From Erwinia sp. S63 (GTDB lineage Bacteria > Pseudomonadota > Gammaproteobacteria > Enterobacterales > Enterobacteriaceae), in assembly GCF_016625195.1 (NCBI RefSeq), contig NZ_JACVUP010000025.1, forward strand, positions 1-62,536: a DNA stretch of 62,536 nucleotides, in the 5' to 3' direction. The translations under genes were made by a program, and so were the position numbers. The notes beneath the pieces were generated by a model. That model searched no databases. It was given only the letters and a program-made list of their open reading frames with translations, and was not told the DNA's origin. This document shows positions 34,505 to 44,306 of the stretch, in pieces; position 1 is the first letter of the stretch; each line of letters starts with the position of its first letter.

Positions 34505-37368
34505 TGTTCGGACTCTTTAAAGGGAAATCCCCTGAAAAAAACCGCCGCTTATCTGACGTTTCTGAGCAGGCCGGTCCGGAGCCCGTTGTCCGTCCCGGTA
34601 AAATGTCACAGGCCGATGAAAAACGCGTTTACTCCCATAATCCGTCCATCGTTGATTATCTGCCGTGGGCAGAGTTTCTGGATGAGGAGCAGTGCCTGCT
34701 GCTTGATGATGGTATCTCAGTGGGTGCCGTCTATGAAGTGACGCCGGCGGCAACCGAAGGCCGTCCTGACGAGCGACTGGAGCAGATCCGCGACGTGGTT
34801 GAAGATGCGCTGCAGGACAGCTTTGACGACCTGGCGAGCAATCCGTGGATCGTTCAGTTCTACTGTCAGGATGAAAATAACGTCGATGCCTACCTTGACC
34901 GTCTGCGCGGCTACGTCAGGCCGCACGCGCAGGGCAGCGGGTTTACCGAGGCGTGGCTTAAGGAAACTGAGCAGCATATGCGCGGGATTGCGCGTCCTGA
35001 AGGTCTGTTTGAAGACAAGCTGATCACCGGCCAGCCGTGGCGCGGGCAGCAGCGGCGCACGCGCATGGTTATCTACCGCTGGGCGACAAAAAACAGCGTT
35101 GATTTGATGTCACCCATCGGCATGCTGAATCAGGCGTGTGAGCGCCTCTGCAGCGCCTTTTCCAGCGTCAACATCTACTGCACGCGCCAGAATGGCCTGC
35201 AGGTTCACGCCTGGCTGCTGCGGATGTTCAATCCTGCGCCCGAGGGCATGAATAAAGAAGCATTTTACCGTGCGGCGGCCTATGAAGACAGCCGGGATAC
35301 GCCTGCAGGCATGATCCCTGTAGAGAATGATTTCGCCGAAACCCTGCTGTTCACGCCGCCACGTTCTGACGTTGAAAACGGCGTGTGGTGGCTGGATAAC
35401 ATTGCCCATTCCGCCATTTCCGTGGAGCGCCTGCGTAAACCCCCTGAGCCCGGCACGCTCACCGGCGAAAAGAGCCGGGGTGAAAAGAAAATTAACGCGC
35501 TGATGGACACGTTCCCCGAAGGCACCATGCTGTGCATGACGGTTGTCGCAGAGCCGCAGGACACGCTGGAAGAGAAATTTAACCGCCTGGCGAAAAACGC
35601 TATCGGCGAGAATACCGAGTCGGGTCGCGTCCGTCAGGACGTCGCGGCGGTAAAGGATCTGCTGGGAAACCGCCACAAACTGTATCGTGCGGGCATCACC
35701 TTTATCCTGCGGGCAAAAGACATGCCCAAAATGAACCGCAAGCGCATCGAGCTCAGCACCGTACTGCTGAACGAAGGGCTGCAGCCGGTACGCGCTGAAC
35801 ATGAAACCGGCCCGCTTAACACCTGGCTGCGGGCGTTGCCTATGTGCTTTAACCCGCAGCATGACAAAAAAAACTGGTATACCCGCCTGACGTGGGTTCA
35901 GCACCTTGCCGGGCTGCTGCCCGTCACCGGCCGCGAAACCGGGACCGGTAACGCCGGATTCAGCTTTTTTAACCGTGGCGGCGATGTGCTTGATTTTGAT
36001 CCCCTAAATAAGGATGACCGCTCTCAGAACGCGCACATGCTGCTGTTCGGACCGACCGGCGCAGGTAAATCCGCCACGCTCTGCTCGATGCTCTGTCAGC
36101 TGATGGCCGTTCACCGCCCGCGCCTGTTCATTGCGGAAGCCGGTAACAGTTTCGGTCTGACCGCTGACTACTTTGAAAGTCTGGGCCTTACGGTTAACAA
36201 GGTCAGCGTCAAACCCGGCAGCGGCGTATCGCTGCCCCCCTTCGCTGATGCGCATAAGCTGTTTGACGGCGACGCGCCCGCTCCGGCAATTGATGAGAGT
36301 GACCTGCCGGAAATTGAAGACGATCTGGATGATGATGAAGAGAGCGGTAAGCGCGACATTCTGGGCGAGATGGAAATTTCTGCCCGAATGATGATCACTG
36401 GCGGCGACCCGAAAGAAGATGCCGCGCTGAAGCGTGCCGACCGCGCCATGATCCGCGAAGCGCTGATTATGGCCGCACGTAAAACTCTGGATGAAGGCCG
36501 CCAGATGCTGCCGGGCGACCTGCAGAATGCGCTTAACGCCATTTCACTGGAGACTGAGAGTGGCAGCGGGCAGGTGCGTAACGAAACCCGCCGGGCAAAA
36601 GCGGCTGAAATGGCGGAATCCCTGGGCATGTTTACGCAACACGGAAGCTTTGAGGCAGAGCTCTTTAACCAGGAGGGCTCTCTCTGGCCGGAGGCTGACG
36701 TTACGCTGATTGACCTAGCACACCTTGCCCGTGAAGGGTACGAGGCGCAGATGGCGCTGACGATGGTGTCGCTGACCAACACCATTAATAACATTGCCGA
36801 ACGTGACCAGTATCTTGAGCGCGACATTGTTTTTACCGTGGATGAGGCGCACGTTGTGACGGTTAACCCACTTCTCGCCCCCTATATGACCAAAGTGGTC
36901 AAGATGTGGCGTAAGCTTGGTGCATGGCTGTGGCTTGCCACACAAAACCTTGAGGATTACCCGAACGCTGCCGGCAAGATGCTGAATATGGCGGAATGGT
37001 GGATCTGCCTGACGATGCCGAAAAAAGAGGTGGAGGATATTGCCCGCTTCCGGACGCTTTCAGAAGAGCAAAAAGCCGTACTGCTTTCCGCCAGTAAGCT
37101 CTCACTGTGCTATACCGAAGGCGTGGTGCTCTCGAAGAAAATTGAAGCGCTGTTCCGCGCTGTTCCACCCAGCCTTTACCTCGCGCTAGGGATGACGGAG
37201 AAAGAAGAGAAAGCCGAACGTAAAGCACTGATGCGTAAACATAACTGTTCTGAGCTGGACGCTGCTATTCTCGTAGCGAAAAAACTGGATCGTCTTCGTG
37301 GATTGATGACGGAAGATGCCGCCGGGATGGACGAACACAACGATAAGAGAGCGATGCTGACCGCATGA
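34504..37368 (+). CDS. VirB4-family conjugation ATPase (TIGR03744)
   Basis: Cytoplasmic ATPase that powers pilus and channel assembly. 954 residues: Walker A FGPTGAGKSAT at about 516-523, Walker B IVFTVDEAHVV at about 775, and an extra acidic insert (DLPEIEDDLDDDEESGKRD) between them, as in this PFL_4706 family. Further motif WLWLATQNLEDYP. Complete. Overlaps both neighbours by 1-4 nt. Confidence 0.94.
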   Translation: MFGLFKGKSPEKNRRLSDVSEQAGPEPVVRPGKMSQADEKRVYSHNPSIVDYLPWAEFLDEEQCLLLDDGISVGAVYEVTPAATEGRPDERLEQIRDVVEDALQDSFDDLASNPWIVQFYCQDENNVDAYLDRLRGYVRPHAQGSGFTEAWLKETEQHMRGIARPEGLFEDKLITGQPWRGQQRRTRMVIYRWATKNSVDLMSPIGMLNQACERLCSAFSSVNIYCTRQNGLQVHAWLLRMFNPAPEGMNKEAFYRAAAYEDSRDTPAGMIPVENDFAETLLFTPPRSDVENGVWWLDNIAHSAISVERLRKPPEPGTLTGEKSRGEKKINALMDTFPEGTMLCMTVVAEPQDTLEEKFNRLAKNAIGENTESGRVRQDVAAVKDLLGNRHKLYRAGITFILRAKDMPKMNRKRIELSTVLLNEGLQPVRAEHETGPLNTWLRALPMCFNPQHDKKNWYTRLTWVQHLAGLLPVTGRETGTGNAGFSFFNRGGDVLDFDPLNKDDRSQNAHMLLFGPTGAGKSATLCSMLCQLMAVHRPRLFIAEAGNSFGLTADYFESLGLTVNKVSVKPGSGVSLPPFADAHKLFDGDAPAPAIDESDLPEIEDDLDDDEESGKRDILGEMEISARMMITGGDPKEDAALKRADRAMIREALIMAARKTLDEGRQMLPGDLQNALNAISLETESGSGQVRNETRRAKAAEMAESLGMFTQHGSFEAELFNQEGSLWPEADVTLIDLAHLAREGYEAQMALTMVSLTNTINNIAERDQYLERDIVFTVDEAHVVTVNPLLAPYMTKVVKMWRKLGAWLWLATQNLEDYPNAAGKMLNMAEWWICLTMPKKEVEDIARFRTLSEEQKAVLLSASKLSLCYTEGVVLSKKIEALFRAVPPSLYLALGMTEKEEKAERKALMRKHNCSELDAAILVAKKLDRLRGLMTEDAAGMDEHNDKRAMLTA

Positions 37369-37760
37369 TTAAACTTAAGTATGCGCAACCTCTGACCCAG
37401 CGCCCTGCGCCGGATGAAACGCCTGTCCCTGTTATGTTCAGCCTGCACCCGCAGGGTGAACCCGCGATGACCGCAACGACGGCCGAGCGACTGACCGCAA
37501 TGGAGAACGCGCTGAGGTCAAGGCTGCAACCGCCGGTCACGATCACCTGTAACCCGCATCGTATCGGTAAGAGCAGCTGCGTGTCGGTTCATCTTGAGGA
37601 CAGCAGGGGCAAGCGTGCGGACATTCTGCTGACGCAGGAAGGTCGCGCCGGACTCCCGCTGGATCACGAATTTGATTCACCGCGCTGGCATGTAAATGTG
37701 CCTGACGCAGCGGATATGGTTTTCATGACGCTATGGATCAACAACATTTTTTCTGACTGA
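37365..37760 (+). CDS. hypothetical protein at the end of transfer block 2
   Basis: 131 residues, start overlapping the VirB4 stop (ATGA). No signal or membrane segment and no family recognised. The only conserved-looking stretch is VSVHLEDSRGKRADILLTQE. In related elements small variable genes, sometimes a thioredoxin-like gene, stand here. Followed by a strong terminator. Confidence 0.65.
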   Translation: MIKLKYAQPLTQRPAPDETPVPVMFSLHPQGEPAMTATTAERLTAMENALRSRLQPPVTITCNPHRIGKSSCVSVHLEDSRGKRADILLTQEGRAGLPLDHEFDSPRWHVNVPDAADMVFMTLWINNIFSD

Positions 37761-37777
37761 TTTCAAAATCAGCATGT

Positions 37778-37801
37778 AACCGGCCTAAAGGCCGGTTTTT
37801 T
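37778..37801 (+). terminator. rho-independent terminator of transfer block 2
   Basis: AACCGGCC-TAAA-GGCCGGTT followed by T6: an 8-bp stem with a 4-base loop and U-tract, 17 nt after the last gene of the block. Confidence 0.93.
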
Positions 37802-38169
37802 ACGCTTTATTCTATGGGAATAATATCTTGCTATGTCCTTTAGGAGTGAACGCAACTTGAATTCATTTTCATAATTTATAGCTTCTGTAATCGCAATAAG
37901 TGTTTGTTAAGCTGGTTCTTAAGGACTGATCCAAGTACGTGGTGAATCGAGAGCGGCATGCTATGCGAGGTCCTAAGAGATACTGCAGTGGAAACTAAGA
38001 TGGTTTGCTGAATTAACCGACAAACAAGTCAGTTTATTACATGTCAGTGTGGCAAGCCATGGTATCTAGAAGCAGGACAGTGGCAATACTTTTAGCAAAA
38101 CCGGGCACATACACCTTTCTTTCTGGTGCATCAGGGGCAATCAATACTTTAAGTGAAGTTTGCAGGGGT
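37802..38169. other. junction between transfer block 2 and the zinc island
   Basis: No gene found. Sequence is AT-rich with no recognisable IS end, and may be decayed DNA left by insertion of the island. Confidence 0.45.
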
Positions 38170-38200
38170 AATTGAAATGTTATAGCATAACATTTCAATT
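38170..38200. promoter_or_regulatory. Zur box 1 (zinT), perfect 31-bp palindrome
   Basis: AATTGAAATGTTAT-AGC-ATAACATTTCAATT. Its inner 23 bases match the E. coli Zur consensus GAAATGTTATANTATAACATTTC apart from one central base. It lies 25 nt before the zinT start. Confidence 0.93.
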
Positions 38201-38224
38201 GGTAACCAAACTTAAGGATTTGTT

Positions 38225-38911
38225 GTGTTCATTAAAATCAATACCTTATCCATTGTCCTGTCAGGATTGCTTACTGCCGGGCAGGCTTTCGCTCATGAAG
38301 GTCATTCTCATGAGCATGCACATGGTCACAATCATGCTCATTCGCATGGCGCACCCATGACAGAAAAAGAAGAAAAAGCTTCACATGGCGTCTTCGATGA
38401 TGCTGATGTTAAAGACCGGCCTTTAACTGATTGGGAAGGGATGTGGCAATCTGTCTACCCAATTCTTTTATCTGGTGAAATGGATCCTGTTTTCCAGAAA
38501 AAAGCGAAAGAAGACACCAGTAAAACGGCTGAAGAATTTAAAGAATATTATAAAAAAGGCTATACAACGGATGTAACTGAAATAGGCATTGAAAATGGTG
38601 TGATGGAATTTCACGTCGATGGGAAAGTGAATTCCTGTAAATATGATTATGCGGGCCACAAAATCCTGCATTATGCATCAGGAAAAAAAGGGGTACGCTA
38701 CCTCTTTGAGTGTAAAGATGCCAATTCGCATGCACCGAAGTTTGTTCAGTTCAGTGACCACACCATCGGTCCGCGCAAATCTGCACACTTCCACTTGTTT
38801 ATGGGTAACACTTCTCAGGAAGAGATTCTGAAAGAACTGGATAACTGGCCGACATACTTCCCTTATCAACTTACCAGTGAACAGGTAGTTGACGATTTAC
38901 TTCATCATTAA
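38225..38911 (+). CDS. zinT: ZinT (YodA) periplasmic zinc-binding protein
   Basis: 228 residues. Signal peptide ending AGQAFA, then a His-rich stretch (residues about 24-41: HEGHSHEHAHGHNHAHSHG), then the ZinT/YodA lipocalin-like domain (LTDWEGMWQSVYPILLSGEM, FVQFSDHTIGPRKSAHFHLF, LDNWPTYFPYQLT). It captures zinc in the periplasm and passes it to the ABC importer. GTG start with AAGGA eight bases before. Under Zur box 1, so expressed when zinc is low. Confidence 0.93.
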   Translation: MFIKINTLSIVLSGLLTAGQAFAHEGHSHEHAHGHNHAHSHGAPMTEKEEKASHGVFDDADVKDRPLTDWEGMWQSVYPILLSGEMDPVFQKKAKEDTSKTAEEFKEYYKKGYTTDVTEIGIENGVMEFHVDGKVNSCKYDYAGHKILHYASGKKGVRYLFECKDANSHAPKFVQFSDHTIGPRKSAHFHLFMGNTSQEEILKELDNWPTYFPYQLTSEQVVDDLLHH

Positions 38912-38928
38912 GTTAAAAATGCGTTCAC

Positions 38929-38954
38929 AGGGCATGCTTTAGCGAGCATGCTCT
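38929..38954. terminator. hairpin between convergent zinT and zur genes
   Basis: AGGGCATGCT / AGCATGCTCT, a 10-bp stem with one G-T pair and loop TTAGCG. No strong T-run, so a bidirectional terminator is only probable. Confidence 0.55.
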
Positions 38955-38981
38955 CGTGCTCATTATTTAAATGAATTTAAT

Positions 38982-39503
38982 TCAGTTATGAGATTTACAA
39001 TTCTTGCAGATGACATTCAGTTCAACTGCATTGCAGGTAAGTTGATGACCTAGTCCACTGAGTAGATGGGTAATACTTAACTGACAAAAGTTATCCGTCA
39101 GTTCTTCTATCATCCCGCATTCAGAGCAAACAGTGAATATGCTCAATATTTTGTTTGACTGAAATCGCCTTACAATAAATTTAGATTGACTTTGCAGTTT
39201 AACTGCCAGGCCAGTTTCAATAAGGTAGTCGAGCACTCTGTACACACTCGTTGGCTTAGTATTTTCTTTTTTTAACCTTAAAAAATCCAGTATCTCGTAA
39301 GCAGTGATGCCTTGTGATCCAGATCTTAAGATAAGAATGAAAATAATTTGTCTTTTTAATGTGAACTTTAATTTTGAATGCCTGAGTTTATTTATCAGAC
39401 TGTTGATTTCAATCTTCTCAACACCACTCAAATGAATATCAAACTCATTTTTTAGCGTGTCATCTAAAGAGAGGGTGCCCTCTTTTTCTTCATCAGAAAT
39501 CAA
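38982..39503 (-). CDS. zur: Zur-like Fur-family zinc regulator
   Basis: 173 residues, longer than E. coli Zur because of a ~40-residue acidic N-terminus. Winged-helix region LRHSKLKFTLKRQIIFILIL and PTSVYRVLDYLIETGLAVKL; metal cysteines in VCSECG and ICKNCKSHN, the CxxC pairs of the structural zinc site. The His cluster before the first CxxC seen in Fur is absent, as in Zur. TTG start with GAGGAG upstream. The element thus carries its own regulator for the four Zur boxes. Confidence 0.85.
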   Translation of the reverse strand: MISDEEKEGTLSLDDTLKNEFDIHLSGVEKIEINSLINKLRHSKLKFTLKRQIIFILILRSGSQGITAYEILDFLRLKKENTKPTSVYRVLDYLIETGLAVKLQSQSKFIVRRFQSNKILSIFTVCSECGMIEELTDNFCQLSITHLLSGLGHQLTCNAVELNVICKNCKSHN

Positions 39504-39606
39504 AGAAACTCCTCATTTTAAAATTAACATTTCAAGGGTGGTGTGTTCATAACACTTTGTTAGATGAACAATGAATTTTTCTATAAAGATGAAGTATAGG
39601 TTTTGT

Positions 39607-39634
39607 GAAAGAGGCCTCCTGGAAGGCCTTTTTC
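39607..39634. terminator. terminator-like hairpin after aztD
   Basis: GAAAGAGGCC / GGCCTTTTTC around TCCTGGAA; T-run on the plus strand and A-run on the minus strand. Placed between aztD and the zur gene, it could end aztD transcription. Confidence 0.55.
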
Positions 39635-39650
39635 AAATTACTTAAGGAAA

Positions 39651-40907
39651 TTAATGAGCGTGTTCATGATCGTGGTGATGATTGTGATCATGATGATGCT
39701 CTCCATCATGTTTCATTCCAGTACCGCCTACGGCAACGATGTTGAATGGATGGCCTTCAACTTTAATATCAGTTATTTCTTTTAAATCCGATGTTCCTAA
39801 TACATGGATTTTACTCTGCAAGGGATCCGTAATGAAAATTTTATCATCCGCGACTGCAATACGTGGTCGTGGATCATTCCAGTGCCCATCCATAGAGTAA
39901 GCATCGGTTACTCGTACAGATTTCGTGATTTGACCTTTAATCACATCAACCTGATTTAACTTACCATCTTCGGTAAAGACATAGGCAAATTTCGGATGTA
40001 CCGGGTCTACTGCAAAATGAACGCGGCGGGTAGGTAACTGAACAAGGCGGAAGCTCTGGGTGTCAGACGGGTCGATCAAAAGAATACGGTCCGGACCATA
40101 GTTCCCGATAAAGTACTGCATACCCTTGCCGCCAATCATAGTAGATACGCTACCTTTGGGAAGATTACTGGAATAGGGCAGATGTCGGATTTCAGGCTTG
40201 TCACCTTTCTGGGAAACCAGAAGTATTCCGGTTTCGCAAGAGAGCGCGTAGGTGTCACCAGATCCTGCAGAGCCGTGTAAGCCCGGGCACAAAATGTTTT
40301 CGCCAGCTTTTTTACTATCAAGTCCAACAATTCTGGCACCAACAGGACGTTTTGATGCGTCCTCGGGATTAGGAACTGAAATTACGGCATAGTTATCATA
40401 GGGCACGGCTACACCATGATGTGGCGCACCAACGAAAACCCTTTTTCCATCATTGAAGCCTTCCAGCATTGATTCTTCGCTGTAGACGAGAGTGTACTGT
40501 TCACCATCGAACCATTGCGCCACTTTTCCCTGGCGCTCTACAAAGTGACCAGGTTTATTACCCTTGATTTCGATTTTAAGTAATTTAGCGTTGCCAACGT
40601 CAATGTCTGCATGGTCACCGTGATCATGGAATGAAATTCCTGAAGAAATTACAGATACCGTATTAGCTTTACCCTGCACTGCATATACCGTTGCGCCACT
40701 TTCACTACGATAAAGAGTCGCTGGCCCTTTAGTTGAAAAAGCATCCAGCTTTTTTCCATCAACAGCATCAATTACATTAACCATCGGTTTATCGTGATCG
40801 GATACAAACAACCGCCATGCTGAAACATTTTCATCTGCTAATGCCATATTTCCCATTGTGCTGATTAAAGCAGCAGAAATTGTCAGAGGTAATAAAAGCT
40901 TCTTCAT
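39651..40907 (-). CDS. aztD: AztD, periplasmic zinc metallochaperone
   Basis: 418 residues from ATG 40907 (GGAG six bases upstream). Signal peptide (LLLPLTISAALISTMGNMAL), then a beta-propeller-like body (VSAWRLFVSDHDKPMVNVID, GPATLYRSESGATVYAVQG) and a His-rich C-terminus (HDGEHHHDHNHHHDHEHAH). The first two histidine-containing motifs (SDHD, FHDHGDHADID) are in the expected places. Passes zinc to AztC. Last gene of the aztABCD operon. Confidence 0.9.
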   Translation of the reverse strand: MKKLLLPLTISAALISTMGNMALADENVSAWRLFVSDHDKPMVNVIDAVDGKKLDAFSTKGPATLYRSESGATVYAVQGKANTVSVISSGISFHDHGDHADIDVGNAKLLKIEIKGNKPGHFVERQGKVAQWFDGEQYTLVYSEESMLEGFNDGKRVFVGAPHHGVAVPYDNYAVISVPNPEDASKRPVGARIVGLDSKKAGENILCPGLHGSAGSGDTYALSCETGILLVSQKGDKPEIRHLPYSSNLPKGSVSTMIGGKGMQYFIGNYGPDRILLIDPSDTQSFRLVQLPTRRVHFAVDPVHPKFAYVFTEDGKLNQVDVIKGQITKSVRVTDAYSMDGHWNDPRPRIAVADDKIFITDPLQSKIHVLGTSDLKEITDIKVEGHPFNIVAVGGTGMKHDGEHHHDHNHHHDHEHAH

Positions 40908-40966
40908 ATCAAACTCCATTGTTTTATAATCTTGATTACAGTTTTTTGCGTGACATTAATTTGGTT

Positions 40967-41890
40967 TTATTCTGTGGCCAGCGCATCAACGATTGTCCTG
41001 GTGTTATGTTGCATCATTTTTATATACGTTGGTGCCGGGCCTGCGGTCGTAGAAAGTGCATCGGAAAAGAGTGTTCCCGAAACAGGTAAATTAGCCTCTG
41101 AGGCGATCTGCTCAACCAGGCGAGGGTTGGAAATATTTTCAGAGAAAACTGCGGATGCTTTATCTTTTTTAATTTCTTTTAAAATTCCAACGACATCAGC
41201 AGCGGAAGCTTCCGATTCGGTTGAAACACCCTGCGGTGATAAAAAATGAATGCCATGCTCATGTTCAAAATAGCGGAAAGCATTATGGCCTACCACTACA
41301 GTACGGCGCGATTCCGGTACTTTTTTTATCAGGCTGTTAATTTCAATGGCCAGAATATTAAGTTTTGCATCATAAATTTCTGCATTTTTTTGATAACCGG
41401 CACATCCTTCTTTATCTACAGAACAAAAAGCTGCTGCAATATTTTTTATATAAACACGAGCATTTGCCAGTGACTGCCAGGCATGAGGATCAAAAGGAGC
41501 CGCATGGAAAACTGCCTTACCATTATTGAAGTGATAATGACCTCCGGAAGGGTCACGAAGGATTTCAGCGCCTTTGGTAACTTCTGTCACTGTTGCTTTA
41601 CTGTCACTGGCCTGAATCAATCGTGTGATGAAACCTTCGAACTGCAAACCATTAGTTAATACGACATCAGCTTTAGACATGGCAATTGCGTCAGCCGGTG
41701 TTGGTTCATAAACATGCGCATCGCTGTCCGGACCAACGATTGTGCGTAGGGAAATACGATCCTGGCCCACATTTTTTGCTAAATCGCCAAGAATAGAAAA
41801 GCTGGCTACAACATTCAGTTTTTCGCCGGCTTGCGCATGCGCAGATAGTGATAACAGTATGGCAACAGCCAATGAGGTTGAAGATTTCAT
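40967..41890 (-). CDS. aztC: AztC, zinc ABC transporter substrate-binding protein
   Basis: 307 residues, cluster A-I (ZnuA-like) binding protein. Signal peptide AVAILLSLSAHAQA; zinc ligands are probably His in DSDAHVYEPTPAD, the His in DPHAWQS, His in VVGHNAFRYFEHEHGIHFLS, and the Asp near SDALS. A CSVDKEGC pair fits AztC. Start overlaps aztB stop (ATGA). Confidence 0.92.
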   Translation of the reverse strand: MKSSTSLAVAILLSLSAHAQAGEKLNVVASFSILGDLAKNVGQDRISLRTIVGPDSDAHVYEPTPADAIAMSKADVVLTNGLQFEGFITRLIQASDSKATVTEVTKGAEILRDPSGGHYHFNNGKAVFHAAPFDPHAWQSLANARVYIKNIAAAFCSVDKEGCAGYQKNAEIYDAKLNILAIEINSLIKKVPESRRTVVVGHNAFRYFEHEHGIHFLSPQGVSTESEASAADVVGILKEIKKDKASAVFSENISNPRLVEQIASEANLPVSGTLFSDALSTTAGPAPTYIKMMQHNTRTIVDALATE

Positions 41891-42792
41891 AACGACTTAC
41901 TCCGTTCGTGAGGACGTGTGTCAGGTTTATTTAGAGAACGACGAACTACCCGTCGTTTTTGGTTCATCACGGCCAGAGTAGTTAAAATGAGATAGATAAC
42001 TCCATTGGCCAGAATAATGGCTGGACCTGATGGTAGTGAATAGTGAAAAGAAATAAGAAGGCCGCTTATGCAAGAAATCATACCCAGCAGAACTGCAGTA
42101 AGGCATAAACTGATGACTCTTTTTGCCCAGAAGCGCGCTGTGACGGCCGGCATGATCATCAGACCCACAGAAAGCAGCGTACCCAGAGCCTGATATCCAG
42201 CAACAAGGTTTATTACTAACATAGCCAGAAACACGCAATGTACCGGTAACCCCAGGCGGGAGACGGAGCGCAGATAAAGTGGGTCCAGGCAGTCAGCAAT
42301 GAGCGCACGCCAAAAAAATGTCAAAGTTAACAATGACAAGACGCATACACCGATCATGAGTAATAGCGCTTCATAGTTGAGGGCCAGTACGCTTCCAAAC
42401 AGCACATGCATCAAATCAACACTTGATCCACGCAAAGACACAATCATTACACCCAGCGCCAGTGATATGAGATAAAGGGCTGCCAGTGATGCATCTTCGT
42501 TTTGAACGGTAAACCGTGAAACCATTCCTGCGCCTAATGCGACTATTAGCCCTGCTACCATGCCCCCCAGAGTCATAGGAATGATTTCCAGTCCGTAAAG
42601 AAGAAAACCAATTGCAGCTCCTGGCAATACAGCATGAGACATGGCATCACCAACAAGGCTCATCCGGCGGAGTGTCAGAAACACACCCACAGGACATGCA
42701 CTCAAAGAGAGCAGTAGCGAGCCTGTTAATGCGCGGCGCATAAATCCAAACTCAACAAATGGATAAATCAAATAGTCATAAACGGACATCAT
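41887..42792 (-). CDS. aztB: AztB, zinc ABC transporter permease
   Basis: 301 residues with eight to nine membrane helices, ABC-3 family (ZnuB/MntB type). The coupling segment GDAMSHAVLPGAAIGFLLYG is typical. Overlaps aztA by 4 nt and aztC by 4 nt, so translation is coupled. Confidence 0.92.
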   Translation of the reverse strand: MMSVYDYLIYPFVEFGFMRRALTGSLLLSLSACPVGVFLTLRRMSLVGDAMSHAVLPGAAIGFLLYGLEIIPMTLGGMVAGLIVALGAGMVSRFTVQNEDASLAALYLISLALGVMIVSLRGSSVDLMHVLFGSVLALNYEALLLMIGVCVLSLLTLTFFWRALIADCLDPLYLRSVSRLGLPVHCVFLAMLVINLVAGYQALGTLLSVGLMIMPAVTARFWAKRVISLCLTAVLLGMISCISGLLISFHYSLPSGPAIILANGVIYLILTTLAVMNQKRRVVRRSLNKPDTRPHERSKSL

Positions 42793-43517
42793 TCAGGTGC
42801 CACCTTATTGCTCGTCAGTTCCTCATGAAAGCAAAAGGGCAGGGGCAAATGACTGTCCTGCAGAACCTTACTGGTTTCCCCCCACGCCAGAAGTACGCCA
42901 TTGACAATTATCGTTTCGGGAAAGTGTTGCTTAACTAACATAGGATCGTGGATTACGACGATTACCGTCCGGTTATCGGAGTGCCAGGTTTTAATAAGTG
43001 ACAGCAAAACCTCTACGGTTGGTGCATCAATTGCGTTAAAAGGCTCGTCCATCAAAATGAGACTGGCATCCTGCACAATCACTCTTGCGAATAAAGCACG
43101 CTGAAACTGACCCCCTGAAAGCTGGTTAATCGGAGTATCTTCAAAACCTTTAAGGCCAACAGAATTCAGGGCATCGCTGATACGCATTTTGTCTTTCCCT
43201 GAATGCCTTTTAAGCAACCCCCGGTCCTGCCACAGGCCCAGCGAAACCAGGTCCTGCACGTTTGCAGGGAAATTGCGATCGAGTTCAGAGGACTGAGGCA
43301 GATAGGCGATACGTACACCAGGCTTAGAATGGCAACTGCCTGCTATCGGGCTGAGAATTCCCGCAATACCCTTCATCAATGTCGACTTTCCAGACCCATT
43401 GGGTCCAATTACCGCGGTCAGGCTCCCTGTCAGAAATGAGCCTGAAACAGCTTCAATCGCAATGTTTCCATCATATCCAAGGGTTAATTCCTGCAAACTT
43501 ATGGCAACTTCTGACAT
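42789..43517 (-). CDS. aztA: AztA, zinc ABC transporter ATPase
   Basis: 242 residues: Walker A AVIGPNGSGKSTLMKG, signature INQLSGGQFQRALFAR, Walker B DASLILMDEPFNAID and switch His in VVIHD. Start at 43517 chosen by homology (MSEVAISLQEL); the frame is open to 43568, which would cross Zur box 2. First gene of aztABCD. Confidence 0.92.
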   Translation of the reverse strand: MSEVAISLQELTLGYDGNIAIEAVSGSFLTGSLTAVIGPNGSGKSTLMKGIAGILSPIAGSCHSKPGVRIAYLPQSSELDRNFPANVQDLVSLGLWQDRGLLKRHSGKDKMRISDALNSVGLKGFEDTPINQLSGGQFQRALFARVIVQDASLILMDEPFNAIDAPTVEVLLSLIKTWHSDNRTVIVVIHDPMLVKQHFPETIIVNGVLLAWGETSKVLQDSHLPLPFCFHEELTSNKVAPE

Positions 43518-43548
43518 CTTAAAACCAACCTGATCCTCAAGAGTGGTG

Positions 43549-43571
43549 CATATGTTATAACATAACATTTC
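43549..43571. promoter_or_regulatory. Zur box 2 (aztABCD)
   Basis: Core ATGTTAT-AAC-ATAACAT is a perfect palindrome, and the 23-mer fits the Zur consensus in all but about three positions. 32 nt before aztA. Confidence 0.9.
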
Positions 43572-43722
43572 AAAATGTAAGTAAGTTTACCCCTAAGCGG
43601 AAGGTCTGACAGTTAGCAGCGTCAGATAAGAGACATTCCCATTCAGGGGTTAAACCAGTCGTAGCCGTCAAAAATCACGTTCTCCTAACTCTTGACGAAT
43701 TTCGGACTGAGCAGCTGCATGG

Positions 43723-44226
43723 TTATGAATTTTCAAATAATAAAGGGATTAACAGCTGAGACGCTATACAAAGACCTATCCCGAATGACAGGTGTGTCAA
43801 AAAAGTCATCAATCTGGCAAGCCATGGCCGGGGCGTGCGCGATGCTGCGAGGCCGAAGCCGAAAGCAGGTTGCAGAATAAAAAACGGCGCCATCATGGTC
43901 AGGATGCCCGTTACTGTTCCTGCCAGCAGAGGAGCCTGGCCGAACCAGTCTTTGCCGCTTATCGCCAGTGGTATGCATGCGAAAAGAATGCCCGTCAGGT
44001 AATGAAAAACCCACCCTGAAACAATTTCTCCCCAAACGCGCGGCGTTGTCATGATGGTGTGATGCACAAACTTTCCCTTCAGGCACCACAACATCCATCT
44101 CCCGACCAGCGCATAATTGAGCGGCGGGATCTTTAAAATGCGTTTCTGAAACTGTGACCACGTATCCATAACCAGCGTTGCGCCAATGCCTGCGATGAGC
44201 GTTTTTGTGACAAGTAAAGCATCCAT
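43723..44226 (-). CDS. DUF2938 membrane protein
   Basis: 167 residues with four membrane segments; family hallmarks LVMDTWSQFQKRILKIPPLN and YALVGRW. DUF2938 genes often stand next to a MerR-type regulator, as here (divergent at 44307). Function unknown; probably induced by that regulator. No evidence ties it to zinc beyond location. Confidence 0.85.
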   Translation of the reverse strand: MDALLVTKTLIAGIGATLVMDTWSQFQKRILKIPPLNYALVGRWMLWCLKGKFVHHTIMTTPRVWGEIVSGWVFHYLTGILFACIPLAISGKDWFGQAPLLAGTVTGILTMMAPFFILQPAFGFGLAASRTPRPWLARLMTFLTHLSFGIGLCIASQLLIPLLFENS

Positions 44227-44272
44227 AATCGGTTTCTCATTGAGTAAATGTTAATCTGACAGGCAGTTTGCA

Positions 44273-44292
44273 ACTTAAAGTCAGGTTTAAGT
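44273..44292. promoter_or_regulatory. MerR-type operator in the divergent region
   Basis: ACTTAAA / TTTAAGT, perfect arms 6 bp apart. On the minus strand TTGACT and CAAACT flank it with a 19-bp spacer, the overlong spacing MerR activators act on, directed at the DUF2938 gene. Confidence 0.7.
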
Positions 44293-44306
44293 CAATGCCC
44301 TAAGAA